Of a DNA stretch of 64,000 bases, positions 30,768 through 44,400 are shown one piece after another. Origin of the DNA: Tritrichomonas musculus (taxonomy: Eukaryota; Parabasalia; Tritrichomonadida; Tritrichomonadidae); the NCBI GenBank assembly GCA_039105265.1, contig JAPFFF010000003.1, positions 4,464,001 to 4,528,000 on the forward strand, given 5' to 3'. Numbering within the stretch: position 1 is the stretch's first letter; each line of letters starts with the position of its first letter. Made by a program: the position numbers and the translations under genes. Under the pieces are notes generated by a model. That model was given only the letters and a program-made list of their open reading frames with translations. It was not told where the DNA came from and searched no databases.

Positions 30768-33700
30768 TCATTCCAAAGAACAATTAACGTTTGACACCAG
30801 CACTGGATATCCAACAGGCTGATTACAAGATTGGTTTGTTATATTTCTTAAAAAGTGGAGCTCAAATTGAATACTTAATCTTTCATTTGAGATAATTGCG
30901 TCAAATAGAATGTTTCGAGCTTCATTTGCCCAGAATCCTCTGACAGATTCTGTTTCCATTTTGAAAACAGCCCAAGAAGAAACAGCTCTAGAAAATCTGA
31001 CAATTTGAACCTCATTTGATAATGAAATAAGAGTAATTAAAGCTGTTTCTATATCGGAAATTGTGTCAAGGAAATTGTCATCAGAAATGGGAAGAACGGG
31101 CTGCTCTTCAGACTCCTTCATGAAGGAGAAGAAGTCATCAGTATCATCAAGAGAAGGAGCCAAATCGACACTTGAATTCAATGACAACAAAACACCATAT
31201 CTAACACTGCTTATTATGAATTTCCTCATTTTATCATTGCAGCCTTTGATTTCCTTTTCATCAAAGGTGCCGTTAAACAAAGTTAAAAGCCCTAAGTCGT
31301 TGATTCTATTTTCTCCTTTGATCTTGCATAAAATATACTTAAATGACTTGCCAATGAGAGAAAGAGTTTCAGCATTTGGTTGCTTTTCGAAATAATGAAA
31401 TACTTTATCTATAAAGTTATTTTGCTCCTCATCAAATTCAAATGGCTCGTCATTATCAAAAATAGTAGTATTTTCATCACCTTGAGTATTATTGTTATAA
31501 TCATTATTGCTATTATTATTATCATTATCGTTATTATTATTATCATTATCGTTATTATTATTATCATTATCGTTATTATTATTATCATTATCGTTATTAT
31601 TATTATCATTATCGTTATTATTATTAGTATTATTATTATTATCGTTATTATTATTATTATTATCATTATTGTTGCTATTATTATCATTATTGTTATTATT
31701 ATCGTTATAATTATTGTTATTAGAAGCATTTTGATTATCATTCACATTTTCGTTTACATTATCATTAGTGTTGACATTTTCACCTTCATTTTTATTATCA
31801 TTTATATTTTCATCTGCATTATTGCTATTTTGGATATCATTAATTTTGTCATTATCACTGGCATTCTCATTTTCATTATTATCTTTAGTATCTATGGAGG
31901 CATTTTGCCTATTATCAGAACTTTTTATGTTAGAGTTGTCATCAATATCATTTTCATCATTTAGGGTAATAATGCTAGCATCATTGCCATCTGGACTGTT
32001 AAGTTCAGTGCTATTAATACTATCTATAAATTCAGATTGATCACGAGCTGCGATGTAAGCGCAAGCTCTGAAGAACCAAAGAAAAGTTGTTTCAGATCCC
32101 AAAACAGCAAAAACAATGTCGTTATAATTATACTGAGATACACTAATCATGTTTAAATCAAGATTTTTTTCAACAAGGCTGAACATTGAGAAATGGAATG
32201 CAATTGCATGACCTAGATTTCCAAAATCTCTCTGCTCAAGAATAATTTGCTGAATCACGGACAATTCGCCATTATGACATAATGTTTGCTGTTCATATTC
32301 AAGTCCTCTAACTTGGAATCTAACACAAGTTGGCTCAATTGCAATGATATGGAGAATTGCAACCAAATCGTTGTCAACTAGAAGGAAGAAAGAATCATCA
32401 TCAACAATTCCAAGTCTTCCATTTGAAATAATCGAAAAAAGGTTCGATTCAAGAGATTTAGAAAGAGAAACATAAACAGGAACTTCAATTGGTGAGTCTG
32501 TTTTTATACTGTAAAAGTTTTCATGATCAAAAGATATCGAAGCATCATCATAAAAACAGTTCGGACGAGGAGCTGATGGTTCAATAAATGATCCTAGACC
32601 GAAAAAGATCATCGGCGGGGCTCCTGTGAGACAACTCCAAACAATCGATAAGAAAGAAAATGATAGACTTGCGTGAGGCTGAAGAATAATTATTACGGAT
32701 ATAAAGATAACTTTGACAAATACAGCAGTGTTTGTATAAGGATCGGAATAAATTGCTGGAGGGAAGAAAAATCGTTTGTTAAACATTTTTAAAATATGGA
32801 CAACTTTAATGAGTTTTCTTGTAAGAGCAAATGATAATAAGACAGCAAGTGAAAGAGATTGAAAAGAAAATTCAATATGTAATGTATATGTTGATAAAAT
32901 AAGAGCAATCGAATAAATATGAGAAACACTTTGTGATATATTAAAACTTTGGATGATGAGTAGGGATGTAAGGGTACAATGAAGAGGATAATTTAAAATT
33001 AAAAAAGATAAATAAAATGACACAAAAATGTAATGAGACCAATTTCGAATCAAAAAGAAAGATTTATGAAGTTGAATTAATCTCCCATGAAGTAGAAAAT
33101 AAGATTGATGAGTAGAAATATAAGGCAATACAATATCTATGAAGAAGTGAATAATGGTTATCATCATTGGAATTATTTTGAGTTCTTTTATGTGAATAAA
33201 ATATGATAAAGTTGCTGAGATGGCAGCAATTAATGTACGCAGCAAACGAGTTAAAAGAACAGTAAGAAACCTACTTTTTGAAAAATCTTCAAAACAAAAT
33301 TGAGTTATGAAAGAAAAGTAAACAATGGAAGTTAAACTTGCTGAATAAGAGTTCTTATATTTTAAAAGAAGGGATGAAAGCGTGAAATGAAGAAAGTATG
33401 AAGCAAATGATATTAGTGAACGATAAAGTGACGAGGATCCAGCTATTCCAAAAATATATTTGTTAATTACTTCGAGAAAATAATGAATTGACGTAATTGG
33501 GTGGCCAATAAAACCAATAAAAATCAAAAATGGTAGTAAAACGCAACAGTTGGCTATAATAACTTCAATTTCAATAAAATCTTGGTGTGATATAGATAAA
33601 AAATGTATTTTGTCAAAGTAATCTAAAATTGAAAGTGATGAAGTAAAAATAAAAAGAGCAACCGATCTTGTAAATCCAATTGCTGGATCATTTAATGTTG

Positions 33701-34442
33701 TTGAATATGGATCACAAGATGGCGGAAGAAGAAGAGAAAAAGTCGCTGTTGCAGGAATAAACATTAAATAGAAAGATGCAGCTATGGATGTAAAGTATTT
33801 CAAATTGCTAACAAAAAATGCCATTACCAATGTAATAAAAGTAGAAAAGAAAATATAAAATAGGTTTGGCGGCCTAATAAATGTTCTTGACAATGTTTCT
33901 CGATCAAGTTGGATGTTTGCAACTGTTCCGTTTATAAGAATTAAATTAGCTTTGATTCTATGTGAAGGAGCTCCAATTGTAGTTTGTTCCGTTACTTCAC
34001 CATTTTCAATTAATTCATGCAACCTAAAAACTTCTTCAGGATCGAAACCTTCTTGAATTAATCGAAAAGCACGGTCGTCAGCTGTGAGGGTAGGATCAAA
34101 TAATATCATTCTTCTATTCCAAAGCTGAGCACTGACACCTCTTGGTAATTCAGGCTCATGTTCAATTGCTACTTCAGGTTCGGGAAGATCTATCGATTGA
34201 TCAAGTAATTTATTTAGAAAGACAACAACAAGTTGAATAAATAAAACAATTAATGATAGAATAATTGAAATAATAAATTTCCCAACAATATTAAAGTTAC
34301 AAATTAAAAGTAATAAATATAATAAACAAAAAAGTGATAAAACCACAATTTTAATTAAATTCGGCCAAAAATCATTTCGATGGAGCAAAAATCCTCCCGT
34401 TAAAGTACATAAAATATGCAAATTTCCTCCATATAATTCCAT
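30768..34442 (-). CDS. Pecanex-family multi-pass membrane protein
   Basis: A 1,224-residue protein. It starts MELYGGNLHILCTLTGGF and has a pair of N-terminal membrane segments (residues about 25-75), then some ten more hydrophobic segments between about 190 and 640. The soluble C-terminal domain has the pecanex signature by eye: VRFQVRGLEYEQQTLC, followed by LSVIQQI and a DLNMISVSQYNYND segment, aligning with the [21 protein letters not shown] and SITDNNA regions of animal pecanex. The region FWANEARNILFDAI near the end also fits. Pecanex proteins sit in the ER/Golgi; some act in Notch signalling or glycosylation. An Asn/Asp-rich insert occupies residues about 860-1010 and splits the C-terminal domain. 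The gene converges on histone H3. Confidence 0.75.
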   Translation of the reverse strand: MELYGGNLHILCTLTGGFLLHRNDFWPNLIKIVVLSLFCLLYLLLLICNFNIVGKFIISIILSLIVLFIQLVVVFLNKLLDQSIDLPEPEVAIEHEPELPRGVSAQLWNRRMILFDPTLTADDRAFRLIQEGFDPEEVFRLHELIENGEVTEQTTIGAPSHRIKANLILINGTVANIQLDRETLSRTFIRPPNLFYIFFSTFITLVMAFFVSNLKYFTSIAASFYLMFIPATATFSLLLPPSCDPYSTTLNDPAIGFTRSVALFIFTSSLSILDYFDKIHFLSISHQDFIEIEVIIANCCVLLPFLIFIGFIGHPITSIHYFLEVINKYIFGIAGSSSLYRSLISFASYFLHFTLSSLLLKYKNSYSASLTSIVYFSFITQFCFEDFSKSRFLTVLLTRLLRTLIAAISATLSYFIHIKELKIIPMMITIIHFFIDIVLPYISTHQSYFLLHGRLIQLHKSFFLIRNWSHYIFVSFYLSFLILNYPLHCTLTSLLIIQSFNISQSVSHIYSIALILSTYTLHIEFSFQSLSLAVLLSFALTRKLIKVVHILKMFNKRFFFPPAIYSDPYTNTAVFVKVIFISVIIILQPHASLSFSFLSIVWSCLTGAPPMIFFGLGSFIEPSAPRPNCFYDDASISFDHENFYSIKTDSPIEVPVYVSLSKSLESNLFSIISNGRLGIVDDDSFFLLVDNDLVAILHIIAIEPTCVRFQVRGLEYEQQTLCHNGELSVIQQIILEQRDFGNLGHAIAFHFSMFSLVEKNLDLNMISVSQYNYNDIVFAVLGSETTFLWFFRACAYIAARDQSEFIDSINSTELNSPDGNDASIITLNDENDIDDNSNIKSSDNRQNASIDTKDNNENENASDNDKINDIQNSNNADENINDNKNEGENVNTNDNVNENVNDNQNASNNNNYNDNNNNNDNNSNNNDNNNNNNDNNNNTNNNNDNDNNNNDNDNNNNDNDNNNNDNDNNNNDNDNNNSNNDYNNNTQGDENTTIFDNDEPFEFDEEQNNFIDKVFHYFEKQPNAETLSLIGKSFKYILCKIKGENRINDLGLLTLFNGTFDEKEIKGCNDKMRKFIISSVRYGVLLSLNSSVDLAPSLDDTDDFFSFMKESEEQPVLPISDDNFLDTISDIETALITLISLSNEVQIVRFSRAVSSWAVFKMETESVRGFWANEARNILFDAIISNERLSIQFELHFLRNITNQSCNQPVGYPVLVSNVNCSLE
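31495..31730. repeat. In-frame minisatellite coding for Asn/Asp repeats
   Basis: Within the pecanex-like gene, repeats of 15-18 bases based on ATTATTATTATCATTATC encode (NNNND)n on the minus strand. The purest part, 31510-31625, is about six 18-base units. The length is divisible by three, so the frame is kept. Confidence 0.9.
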
Positions 34443-34584
34443 TTTTTATGATGGAGGAAATGTGAAATAAAAATTTTTTTTTTTTTCCCTCTTTTTTCAT
34501 TATTACAACGCCAACAATAAAATTTCATTTATCATTTTTTTTTTTTTTTTTATTTATTTAAAATTTGTATATTTTTTAAATTTA

Positions 34585-35423
34585 GAGGAGGGTCAACTTA
34601 TTTTTAACACAAAAACTCATAGTATAATTGGTTTGGATTTTTCATAAGTGCATATAATATTTAATATAATATATTATAGTTTTTCTATCTAAAATATCTC
34701 TATAATTTATTTATATTATTGAGATAAAAATGTTTTATTCCAAATTAATCGAATTTGAATGCCTATTCAAATATTTTTTTCTCTCAATTTTTTCTTTTCA
34801 AATTTTAGTTTTATAGTTTTACAAATTTTTCTTGATGGGATATTGATATTTTATAAATATTCTTGCATATTTAATCATGTATATAGATTTAAAAAATAAT
34901 TACTCATACGGTATTTTAAATCAATTTATATATTTGCTTGGGAGAATGTATAATACTAATGATCGAGTGTAACTTATCATGACTCTAATAAAAAATCGGT
35001 AGTTGGGATTTGAGATTTAGTCAAATAAATAGATTTATTATACGCATATATATCTTATATATTGTTTTCGAATGATTTGGTGTGTTGAATTTGGGGCAAT
35101 GTTTGATTTAATAGCATCAGTAATTTTTTCAAAAAACTGATTATATCTCAGCCATTTTGTAAAAATATTGAATCTCGCATGGCTTATTCTAATTTTATTA
35201 GCGTATACTTTTAAATCATCATTTGATCTATCTTGAATTATTTGAAATTGAGAATCTCCAATTTTCATCGATTGCCATTAATCAAATCATAAAAGTAATA
35301 TTTATATATAATTGTTTTTATATTATTTATAAATAAAATAAAATTTTGAATTTATTAATTACATAACGCAAAAAAAGGAAAATAATGAGAAAAAATTGCC
35401 CATTCAATTAGTTGACCCTCTTC
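34585..35423. mobile_element. Possible MITE or small element bounded by GAGGGTCAACT inverted repeats
   Basis: GAGGAGGGTCAACT at 34585-34598 and its complement (one mismatch) at 35410-35423 bound 839 bases in the divergent gap between the pecanex-like and AAA+ genes. The inner part holds one 76-codon frame. No clear target duplication is seen, and the repeats are short, so chance cannot be excluded. Confidence 0.35.
35038..35268 (-). CDS. Small hypothetical frame, 76 codons
   Basis: ATG at 35268 opens a frame starting MKIGDSQFQIIQDRSND and ending KQYIRYICV, with an in-frame stop close upstream. Its composition (charged, helix-like, few homopolymers) is more protein-like than the surrounding AT-rich DNA. 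I recognise no family. It lies inside the 839-base segment bounded by inverted repeats, so it may be a remnant of a mobile element. Confidence 0.25.
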   Translation of the reverse strand: MKIGDSQFQIIQDRSNDDLKVYANKIRISHARFNIFTKWLRYNQFFEKITDAIKSNIAPNSTHQIIRKQYIRYICV

Positions 35424-35484
35424 TTAATAAATTTTTTTAATGATATGAAATTTTTTTGCCATATATCAAAATTATTTTATTATT

Positions 35485-38400
35485 ATGGAGAGTGGCGAAA
35501 GCTTTTTTACTAAAATCTTCGGTGTTAAAAAAGATCTGAACAATGCTCAAAAAAAGAGCGAAATAGCCAAACGCATTTCTAAATTTGCTAAATTAAAAAT
35601 ACCACTTAAAAATTTCAGATCAATTGTTGCTCAATTAGAGAATGCTAAAGATAACGATAAAGTGAAAGATTATTTTGAATCAGTCAAAGTAGATTTAGGC
35701 AATAGTGATGAACAAAAAGGATCTGGTTTGAATGATTTAATTCAAATGACTCGTCAGGATTTAGATGCTGCAGAAGATAAAATACAAAAGTTAAACCAGC
35801 TAGACCCGTTTATTTCATTTTTAACATTAGAATGTAAAGATAATATCAATGGAGATATTAATGATTTCATCAATTTGATTAATAGCCTTAAAGAAGAAAA
35901 AAGCAAAGTTATTGATATCATGAGCATTGACACTCACCCAGATAAAGCAGATATAAAGAAACTTCTTAATTTAGAAAATGCATTTAAAATACCATTCAAT
36001 GTATTCAATCGCTTTTTAATCAAACAATTATTTAAAAATAACAAAATTGATTCGGCTGGTAGCTTAATAAATGCTGTAGAAAAAATTGACCAAAATTGCA
36101 AAGATACAGTGGGATTAAATGCTTTAAAGAAATTAAGTACTCAAGAATTTGATCATGAAATAATTAAATGCACACAGGATTTAATGTTAAAAGATCAAAA
36201 TAAATTTTCAATTATTGATACTAACGACTCAAATCTTGTTTATAAGCAAATTGAATCAAACTACTTAGAATTTGATAAATTATCGGAAGATGATAAAAAA
36301 TTTTTACATACTGTAATAATAAGAGTTCTACATTTTGAAAATTTTAATAAATTAGGAAATTTCTTTACTGATTATTTTGCTGCTAAAGACGGAAATAAAG
36401 ATCGATTTCAAGATATCGAATGTTTCATTAATCATTTTGAAAAGACTGAACCTTTGATTAGAGAATTTTCAGAATTTTCAACTTTTTGCCAGAATACATC
36501 AAAAGATGATTTATTTAATTTCCAAATAACTAAGTTTATGGAAGAAAAAAATATCAAATGGCCAAAATTGGATAAAAACATTGAAATTGAACAAACATCA
36601 CAATTTTTCACATTTTGGAATTGTGTAAGTGGATTAGTATCTTCTTGTATAAGTGATGAAAACAATGAATCGCCGATGATAACAGAAATGTCCGAATTTT
36701 TAAATGATAAAAATAAGTTTACTAAGTTCCAGCAAAAAATGCAACAAGCTTATATTGAACCAACAAATAAAAAATATTATGTTATCTTCGAATCTGTAAT
36801 GAGAATGCTGATAAAATCAGATATTGCAAATAAGGATTCCAATTTTATTAAAGTATCAAAAAATGCTTCAGATTTCTTAGCTGATGAGGCTAATCGTCCA
36901 GAATATTATAAGGTTTCGACTGGCTTTAGAGCTTTGTTGGACAACGAAAAAAAGATTATTTCACTGCTTAATACAGACAAAGCTAATGCAATCATTGAAG
37001 AATACAAATTCGTTAAAAAAGTCATTGATGGTGAATCTACTTGGGAAATTTCTTTTCAAAATCATATTCGACTTGTCGAAAAAGATAAAATAACTGCAGA
37101 CTTTCCAAAATTGCGACTTATAGCTGCAAAATTAAATATTGTAATGATTGAAACACAAAATATTTCGAATCTTGAAGAATCAATGCATTCAGACAAATTT
37201 GTCAAGTTTTTCCAAACAGCAGAAGCACTTTATAGTAAAATGTGCATCCTTCATCAATTAAAATTTGATATTGCAGATAAAGTTTACAAATGTGATTCAA
37301 TGGACACTTCTAAAATTAATAAATTAATAAATAATTTTAGTAATTTGACCAAAGCTGTAGATGACTTTATTAGCAATGAATATAAAGATGAACTTTGCAT
37401 TTTTACTAAAGAGCAACTCTTCGCTTTATACCAATTATTCAATCGATATATAACTGATCCTAAAAAAGGAAAATCATCAGATCTGGGCTCAATTTTTTCA
37501 GGAACGATAATTTCAAACTATCATGATGATTTTTATGATTTATTTAAGAGGGAAGATTTTGATGCTTTTATTTTGAAAGATAATTTTGATGACGGTGACA
37601 TTGAACAGTTTAAAAAAAATTTAAATGATTTTAGTAAGGTTCTAAAAAATATTATAGTGAAATTGAGGACAAAATCCAAGAAGAATTTTGATGAATATGT
37701 ACCACAATTAAGAAATACTCCAAATTTAGATGAGTATTTGATTGGAGGAACTGTTAGGTGCATTTGCCTTTATCCAAATTGCACCAATAGAGATGAATAT
37801 CAAGAAGGAGAATTTAGTGCAAAAGCTCAATTACATTCAATGATATTATATCTTCTATATAGATACAGAGATCCCAATATAAATGCATTGCCTCTTCCAA
37901 CACAACTTTTAATCTGCTCAATGAGCATGACTCGTTCTCAGATTGACTCATTTCTTGGATATTTTAATTCAATGACTGCAAATGAAATTAAATGCATGTT
38001 CATTGTTGTTTCTCCTATCCAGCTTCAACCTGAATTATATGACTATTTTATTTCTCGTTTGATGAATATAAATGAAACTATTTCACAATCTCGTATAGTT
38101 ATTTTATACGAAAATGAAGATTATACAAGAAAGCCAGCATTTAACGATATTATTAAAGAAATAAGTGTTGATCATTTTAAGCCAGTAACAAAAATCGAAG
38201 CTCTCAAAGGACTTTACACAATTAATGGTTATTACGGCATTCAATCTTATTACATTTACCAACCATTTCCGAGAACAGGAAAAACTCACCGAATTCTTAG
38301 TCATATTTATGAAAATTTCAAAGGTAACCATGTTTATACCAGAATTCTTGTTGATGAAGCTACAACTTTGACAACATTAATTAATCGCCTCAACGCAATT

Positions 38401-41400
38401 CCAAAAGATCCTAAAGGTAAAAGCAAAATTATTATTCATTTCAATGTTGATGGAAAGTGCAGTACTGATTTTCATTTATATATCCAAAATCTCGCATTCT
38501 TCAGATCTTTAAATGATGGAGTTTCTACTCCATTCGTAGCAAATAATCAAATGGTTTTCTACTTTGAATTTGGATCTCGCCCATCATTCAATCATGATCA
38601 ATTCATTCAAGATATCTTTCCAATCGCAAGATATATTGAAGAAATTAAAATCCCAGAAACCAAAGAATTCTTCACGTATACAGAATATGTTACAAAGCCG
38701 CATAGGGAAATTCCAAATGCATTGGAAATTGATGTCAAACCTTTTTATAGAAAGTATTTAATCGAAGCAGCAACTATTGCAAGACTAAATTATAATGAAG
38801 ATTCTTTCTTAAGAGTACAAAAAAGCGCATTACATGTTAGATATTCAGACTACATTGATTATTACCAAAGACTTTATGACCACTTGAAAGCTGAACCAAA
38901 AGATGCATATGACGATTTATTGAAAATGTTTGAAAATTTGCCAGATAAAGAAAGATTACTAATTTCTCAGATCAGCGATGTTGCTAGAGTTATTTCCAGA
39001 TTTAAGGGGCCCATTTTGAGCCAGACTGTTTATGAAAATGAAAAAGGTGTTGGATATAATGTTAGAAGATTTTTAGTAGGCCTTCTTATAGAAGCAGCAA
39101 TCACAAATTGTGGCCTCCCATACATGCCACCAATGGAAGGTGACAAAATTATTGATAGCTCAGAAAAAGATGAACAAAGACTCAAAAGAATTAAAAAATT
39201 CATTTCAAGGCATGGACACATGCTTACTATTTGTAACCCTGCTGGAAGTGCTGATGATCAAACCTTTTCTCTCATTATTAACGAAGAATTAGATTTCATC
39301 AATTTACTTGTAGAACTTGATTACTTGCCTAATGATTCACCCGATGTTATTAAGAAATTAAATGAAAACAAAATCAAAAAGAATGATGAAAAGGTAAAGA
39401 AAATCAATGAGATTAAAAATGCTATTAAAAGCGCACTTAATGTTGTTGATCCTGATTGGAAAAAACAAGAATGCCCTGACGAACTCTTTAAGATTCTTGC
39501 AGATATTTTGAATCTTCAATATTACGAAAAGGATAAATACAATATTACCATGGTGGTCGATGTATGGCGTTCTCTTTCAGATAATGATAGGGATGAATTA
39601 CAAAAAGAATGGGAAAAAAATATTGAAAAAATTAAAAAGGATGCTAGGGATACTCACAAAATCGTTTATTCTCAAGAAATTAGGGAAATTTATAAAGATC
39701 CAAAAAATAAAGATCCTAATTTCTTAAGAAGGAAGAAAATATGGTATGATGTACAAGATCAACTTTTGAATGAAAAACTTTTTGATATTAATGAAGTAGA
39801 AGACAAACAGAACAAACAAAATACTATTTTTGTTTCAAAAAATATTTATCAGTTTATTTCAAATTGTGAAAAATACATCCAAAATGCTGATTCTTTAATG
39901 CTCAAATATACATTAACATCTCAAAACATAAAGCGATTTGTTCATCTTGTTTATCGTATTTATTCAAATGTTCCAATTGTTCTCATGGGCGAAACAGGAA
40001 GTGGTAAAACATTCACATTGCAATTCTTATCCGAAATTATTGGAAAGAATGTTGAACTTATTCATCATGTCATTGATGGCGGCACTAAAGAAGAATCTCT
40101 TCGTGCTTTTCTAAATGCAAAAATACAAAACCTAACAAATGAAAGATCCAGAAAATTAAAAGATAAATTGAAAGAAGCTGCTGAAGATCCGAAGACACCA
40201 GCTGCAATTGTAGCTTCAATACAATATTTAACTAAAGATGATAAGGTAATATTATCTGATTTTGATGATATCAAGATTAGGATCAATGAATTTATTAAAG
40301 ATCAGGATAGGAAAAAATTATCCCAATATGACATTACAGTTGATGAAGAAGTGGAAGGATTCAAAAATTACATCCTTTTCAATCTTGATAAATTATACCG
40401 TGATATTGAATTAGAGCAAAAATCTTATTTATTCTTCTTTGATGAAGTCAATACAGCACCATGCCAATGGTTCATTAAGGAAATTATCTTGGACCGCTAC
40501 TTTGAAGGTAAAATATTACCAAATTACATTCACTTTGTTTGTGCTGTCAACCCTTCAAGAAGATTGAATAATAGTTTAGAAAATGTTCTTGATGCTTTAA
40601 ACCCATTATATGACGATGATTCTCAGGATAAGAGAAAGAATCTAGTTTATAAAGTAGGCCAAATGCCAGAATCTTTTGTCCCTTATTTATTCCCTGCAGA
40701 TCCAAATAGAAATTATGGATCTTATAATTCTAACTCAAGCGATAAGAAAAATGACGATGAAGAAAGAGATGATGAACATAACAAGAAAGATCTTTTCGAT
40801 ATTAATCTTAACTCTGAATTTGATGTCAGTATAGATAAGAAAGTTGAAAGCGAATTTTCTATTATGACCTATCCTTTTGTTACTGAACTTGCCAGTAAAG
40901 ATAATTTCACAAAAATTGGCGATAAACATCATTTCTCAGCCACGAATATGTTTTCCACTTCATTTGATTATGCATTCTTCAATGCTTTATTTAATGATTC
41001 AAAGAAATCATTAGTTTATAGCAGATCTCTTACTCGTGTTTTATCTCGAATAAATATTTTCTGTTGCCGTTTATCTCATCATGTAATTTATAAGGACGAA
41101 AGCTTTTCATCAATCAGAGATCCAGAAAGGTGCATACGAATAATGCGCTGGGCTTATAAATTTGGTATATATGAAAAGCTCGAAGACAATTTGAATTTTA
41201 AGAAGGCTATTAAAAGATTACGCAGGGCTTTCATCATTGGTTTATCTATTTCATTTTGGATTCGTCTTTCTGATCAAAAACCTAGTCCACATGAGGACAG
41301 CTTTAGAAAGAAATTCATTGATAATGTATGTGAATATTGGAGAAAGCTTCTCGAATGGGATGCTGCTGCTGAAGTCAAAGAGAGTTTTCCTGCGCCAACA

Positions 41401-44400
41401 TTTGATGAATGGAAAGGCATTATAAAAGAAGAATGCAAGAAGTATGTCGATCTTTTTGTTGATAATGATGAATGCGTATCTAAAAATGAAGCTTTAAGCG
41501 AAAATATCTGGGTTTCATTCATTTGCATTATGAACAATATTCCTTTATGGATCATTGGTAAACCTGGTACATCAAAATCATTGGCTCTTAATATCGTTAT
41601 CAATAAATTAATGAGCCAAAATTCAAGGAGTGAAAAAATCACAAAATGTCCTCCTCTTGTCTCACAAACTTTCATGTGTTCAAACACCACTACAACTGAA
41701 GCAATCATGGACCAACTTGGAAAAATTGTTGATAGAAGTAATATGTATAATAATAATTACATTATTCGAATTCAAATCCTTGAAGAAATTGGGCACGCTG
41801 ATATGTCTCGTTTCAAGCCTCTCGTTTGCCTTCATAACATTATTGATAATGGATATCCATTCCGTCCAGGTATATCAATTCCTGTCCATCTTATTGGTCT
41901 TTCAAACTACAAGATGGACTCTGCAAAACTGAACAGAGGAATTTTACTTCTTCGTTGCTCACTAAATGATGATGCAATTAAGAAGACAGCATCTGATATC
42001 TTTAAATCAACAAATCTTGCATGGAACCAAAATGATATTAATTATAATGAAGCCTCTGATGAAAAGAAAATTACTAAGTATGATAAACAGATTCAAGAAG
42101 TTGCTCTTTCTTATCAAGATAAATATAAGAACTCTGATGACAAAGAAGATAGACCATTTATTGGTCTTCGTGATTTTTATGGACTTATTCAATCACTTAC
42201 AAAACCACTTATGTCAGGCAAAATTAAAGAAAAAGATATTCTAACAATTGTTAGAAGAAACTTTTCAGGTATTCCATTTAACAAAGAACTCAGAAATGAA
42301 AAGACGTCAGGCATTATCAAATCATCAATGGAAAAATTGTTTAAAGATACAGATTTCGGAGAGAATAATCATTTCAATAAACTCATATTACAAAACGAAA
42401 AACCTGACAAAGAAGATGCTAAAAATGTTACAATTTATTATAAAATGTCTCAATTAATCGAAGATAACTTGAATCAAGAACATCGTATATTAAAGACTCC
42501 CATTTTTAGGCATATTCTTATTTCTACCACAAATGCAGCAGCTCTTTTGATCTTAGTTCAAAATAAGGCTATAAAATTACCACATTATGAAGATAAAGTC
42601 GATTCACCTTACGAACTTTTCTTCTCAACCAACATGTCCAATCTTCCAGATGCTGAGTGGATATCAAATGAAATAAGAAGATTGACAGAAATCATGTACA
42701 AAGGAAAAATTGCTGTTTTCATTGGCAAGCATCCATGCTTTGATAGTCTTTATGATATTTTCAATCTTCGTTATCAAAAAGAGGGCGGAGATGAAGAACT
42801 TTTTGTTGCTCTGATTTCATATGGTGGTGATTCATATCCAACTCTTATTTCTAGCAATTTCAAAGCAATTATCATTCTTGAATCTGATGTTTACAAATCA
42901 TTACCGCAACCATTCTTGAATCGTTTCGAGAAGTTCAATATGACATACAAGACAGAATTATTACCTTCAGAAATATCACGAACTGAAAATGATATTAAAT
43001 CTCTTAAAAGAAAGCTTCAAATCAACAATCTTTCATCAGCATTTGGCTGCTATTCAGATGAACTTCTCTTATCAGTTTTTCATATTAAAAACAGCATAAA
43101 TGATGAAACAATTTCTACAGAGCAATTGATGCTTTTATCAATTCGTCCATCAGCTCTTGTTCATGCTTCTAGAAATGATAGATCCTTTACAAGTGAATTG
43201 ATTGAATCGGCCTTATATGAAAATGCCGATCTTCACTCATCACTTCTTCATCTTCTTCATGGATATACTAAGAAGGCTAGCCAATTAGGATCTCTTTCAG
43301 ACCACTTTTATAAAGTTTGGAGGAAGAACAAGGGAATTAAGTCTATTATCATGCTTCCTTCTTTCAACAATATCGACAAGATTACTGGTTATGAATTCAT
43401 TAGAATTGACTCTTCAAACTCAGTTGATATCGATACAAGAATTAAGGCTGAAATTCGTCAAAAGGCGAAACATGAAAAACCACTTATCATTTCTATCTTA
43501 ATATCACAAAGTAAATTATCAATTGAAGTTATACTTCAATACGAATTTATTCTTGAATCAATCAAAGGTTGGTGTGTTAAAGAAGAGAAGATTGTTAAAC
43601 AACCAATTCACACTTTAATCTTGATTTCGATGGAACACAATATTGAAAACTTAAAGATTAACCAATCTATGGAATGGCCACTTCTTTATTTGGACACATG
43701 CTATGATTACACAATTAAGACTAAAAATAATGAAGACCTTCCATTGGATGTATCACAACTTCTCTTCTCTCCAATTCGAACTCTTGTCAAAGGAGATGAT
43801 GAAGAATCTCAAGATGACGAGTCAATTGATAATGGATTGATTGATATGGGTGAACTCTTTACGAAAGCACGTCAATCTATCATTCCTTGCTATACAGAAG
43901 ATGAAAATAAATTGATTGATTCTATCATAATCAATAACAAGAAGTTATTCAACTTTGTTATCAAGAGGCCTATTATTAATCTCATAACAAAGATTACAGA
44001 TGAAGAATCAAACCATACTGCAATTGAATTTATTACTGATGATTTCCACGATCTTTGGTCATTCAAGCAAATCACTCTTCTTTCATCGCCACCATCATCA
44101 ATTATCGAATTCCTTAGTATTAAACTAGTTAAAGTCATCGGAGACATTATGGGTATTATATTTGAATTACTACTCTCTGGTATTGATCCAAGAAATCCAA
44201 TTGATAATGATAAAACATTTATGAAGGCAGATATCTTTTATTTCATGATGGAAAGACCAGAATTTGCTGATTTATTCTTCTGGATATTAAATGGCGACTC
44301 GAATCAAGTTTATCCAATTGATCACAGATTCACCTTTGACATTAAATTGCCTGGACAATTATCATTTTATAAGTTCATTTGGCAAATAGCAACCAATATC

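Noticed and set aside
31495-31730. CRISPR-like array
   Set aside because: Units are contiguous without unique spacers; it is a coding minisatellite.
31380-31964. Ile/Val-rich plus-strand frame (194 codons) that looks like a membrane protein
   Set aside because: It is the antisense reading of the Asn/Asp minisatellite; the hydrophobic run comes from repeated ATT/GTT codons.
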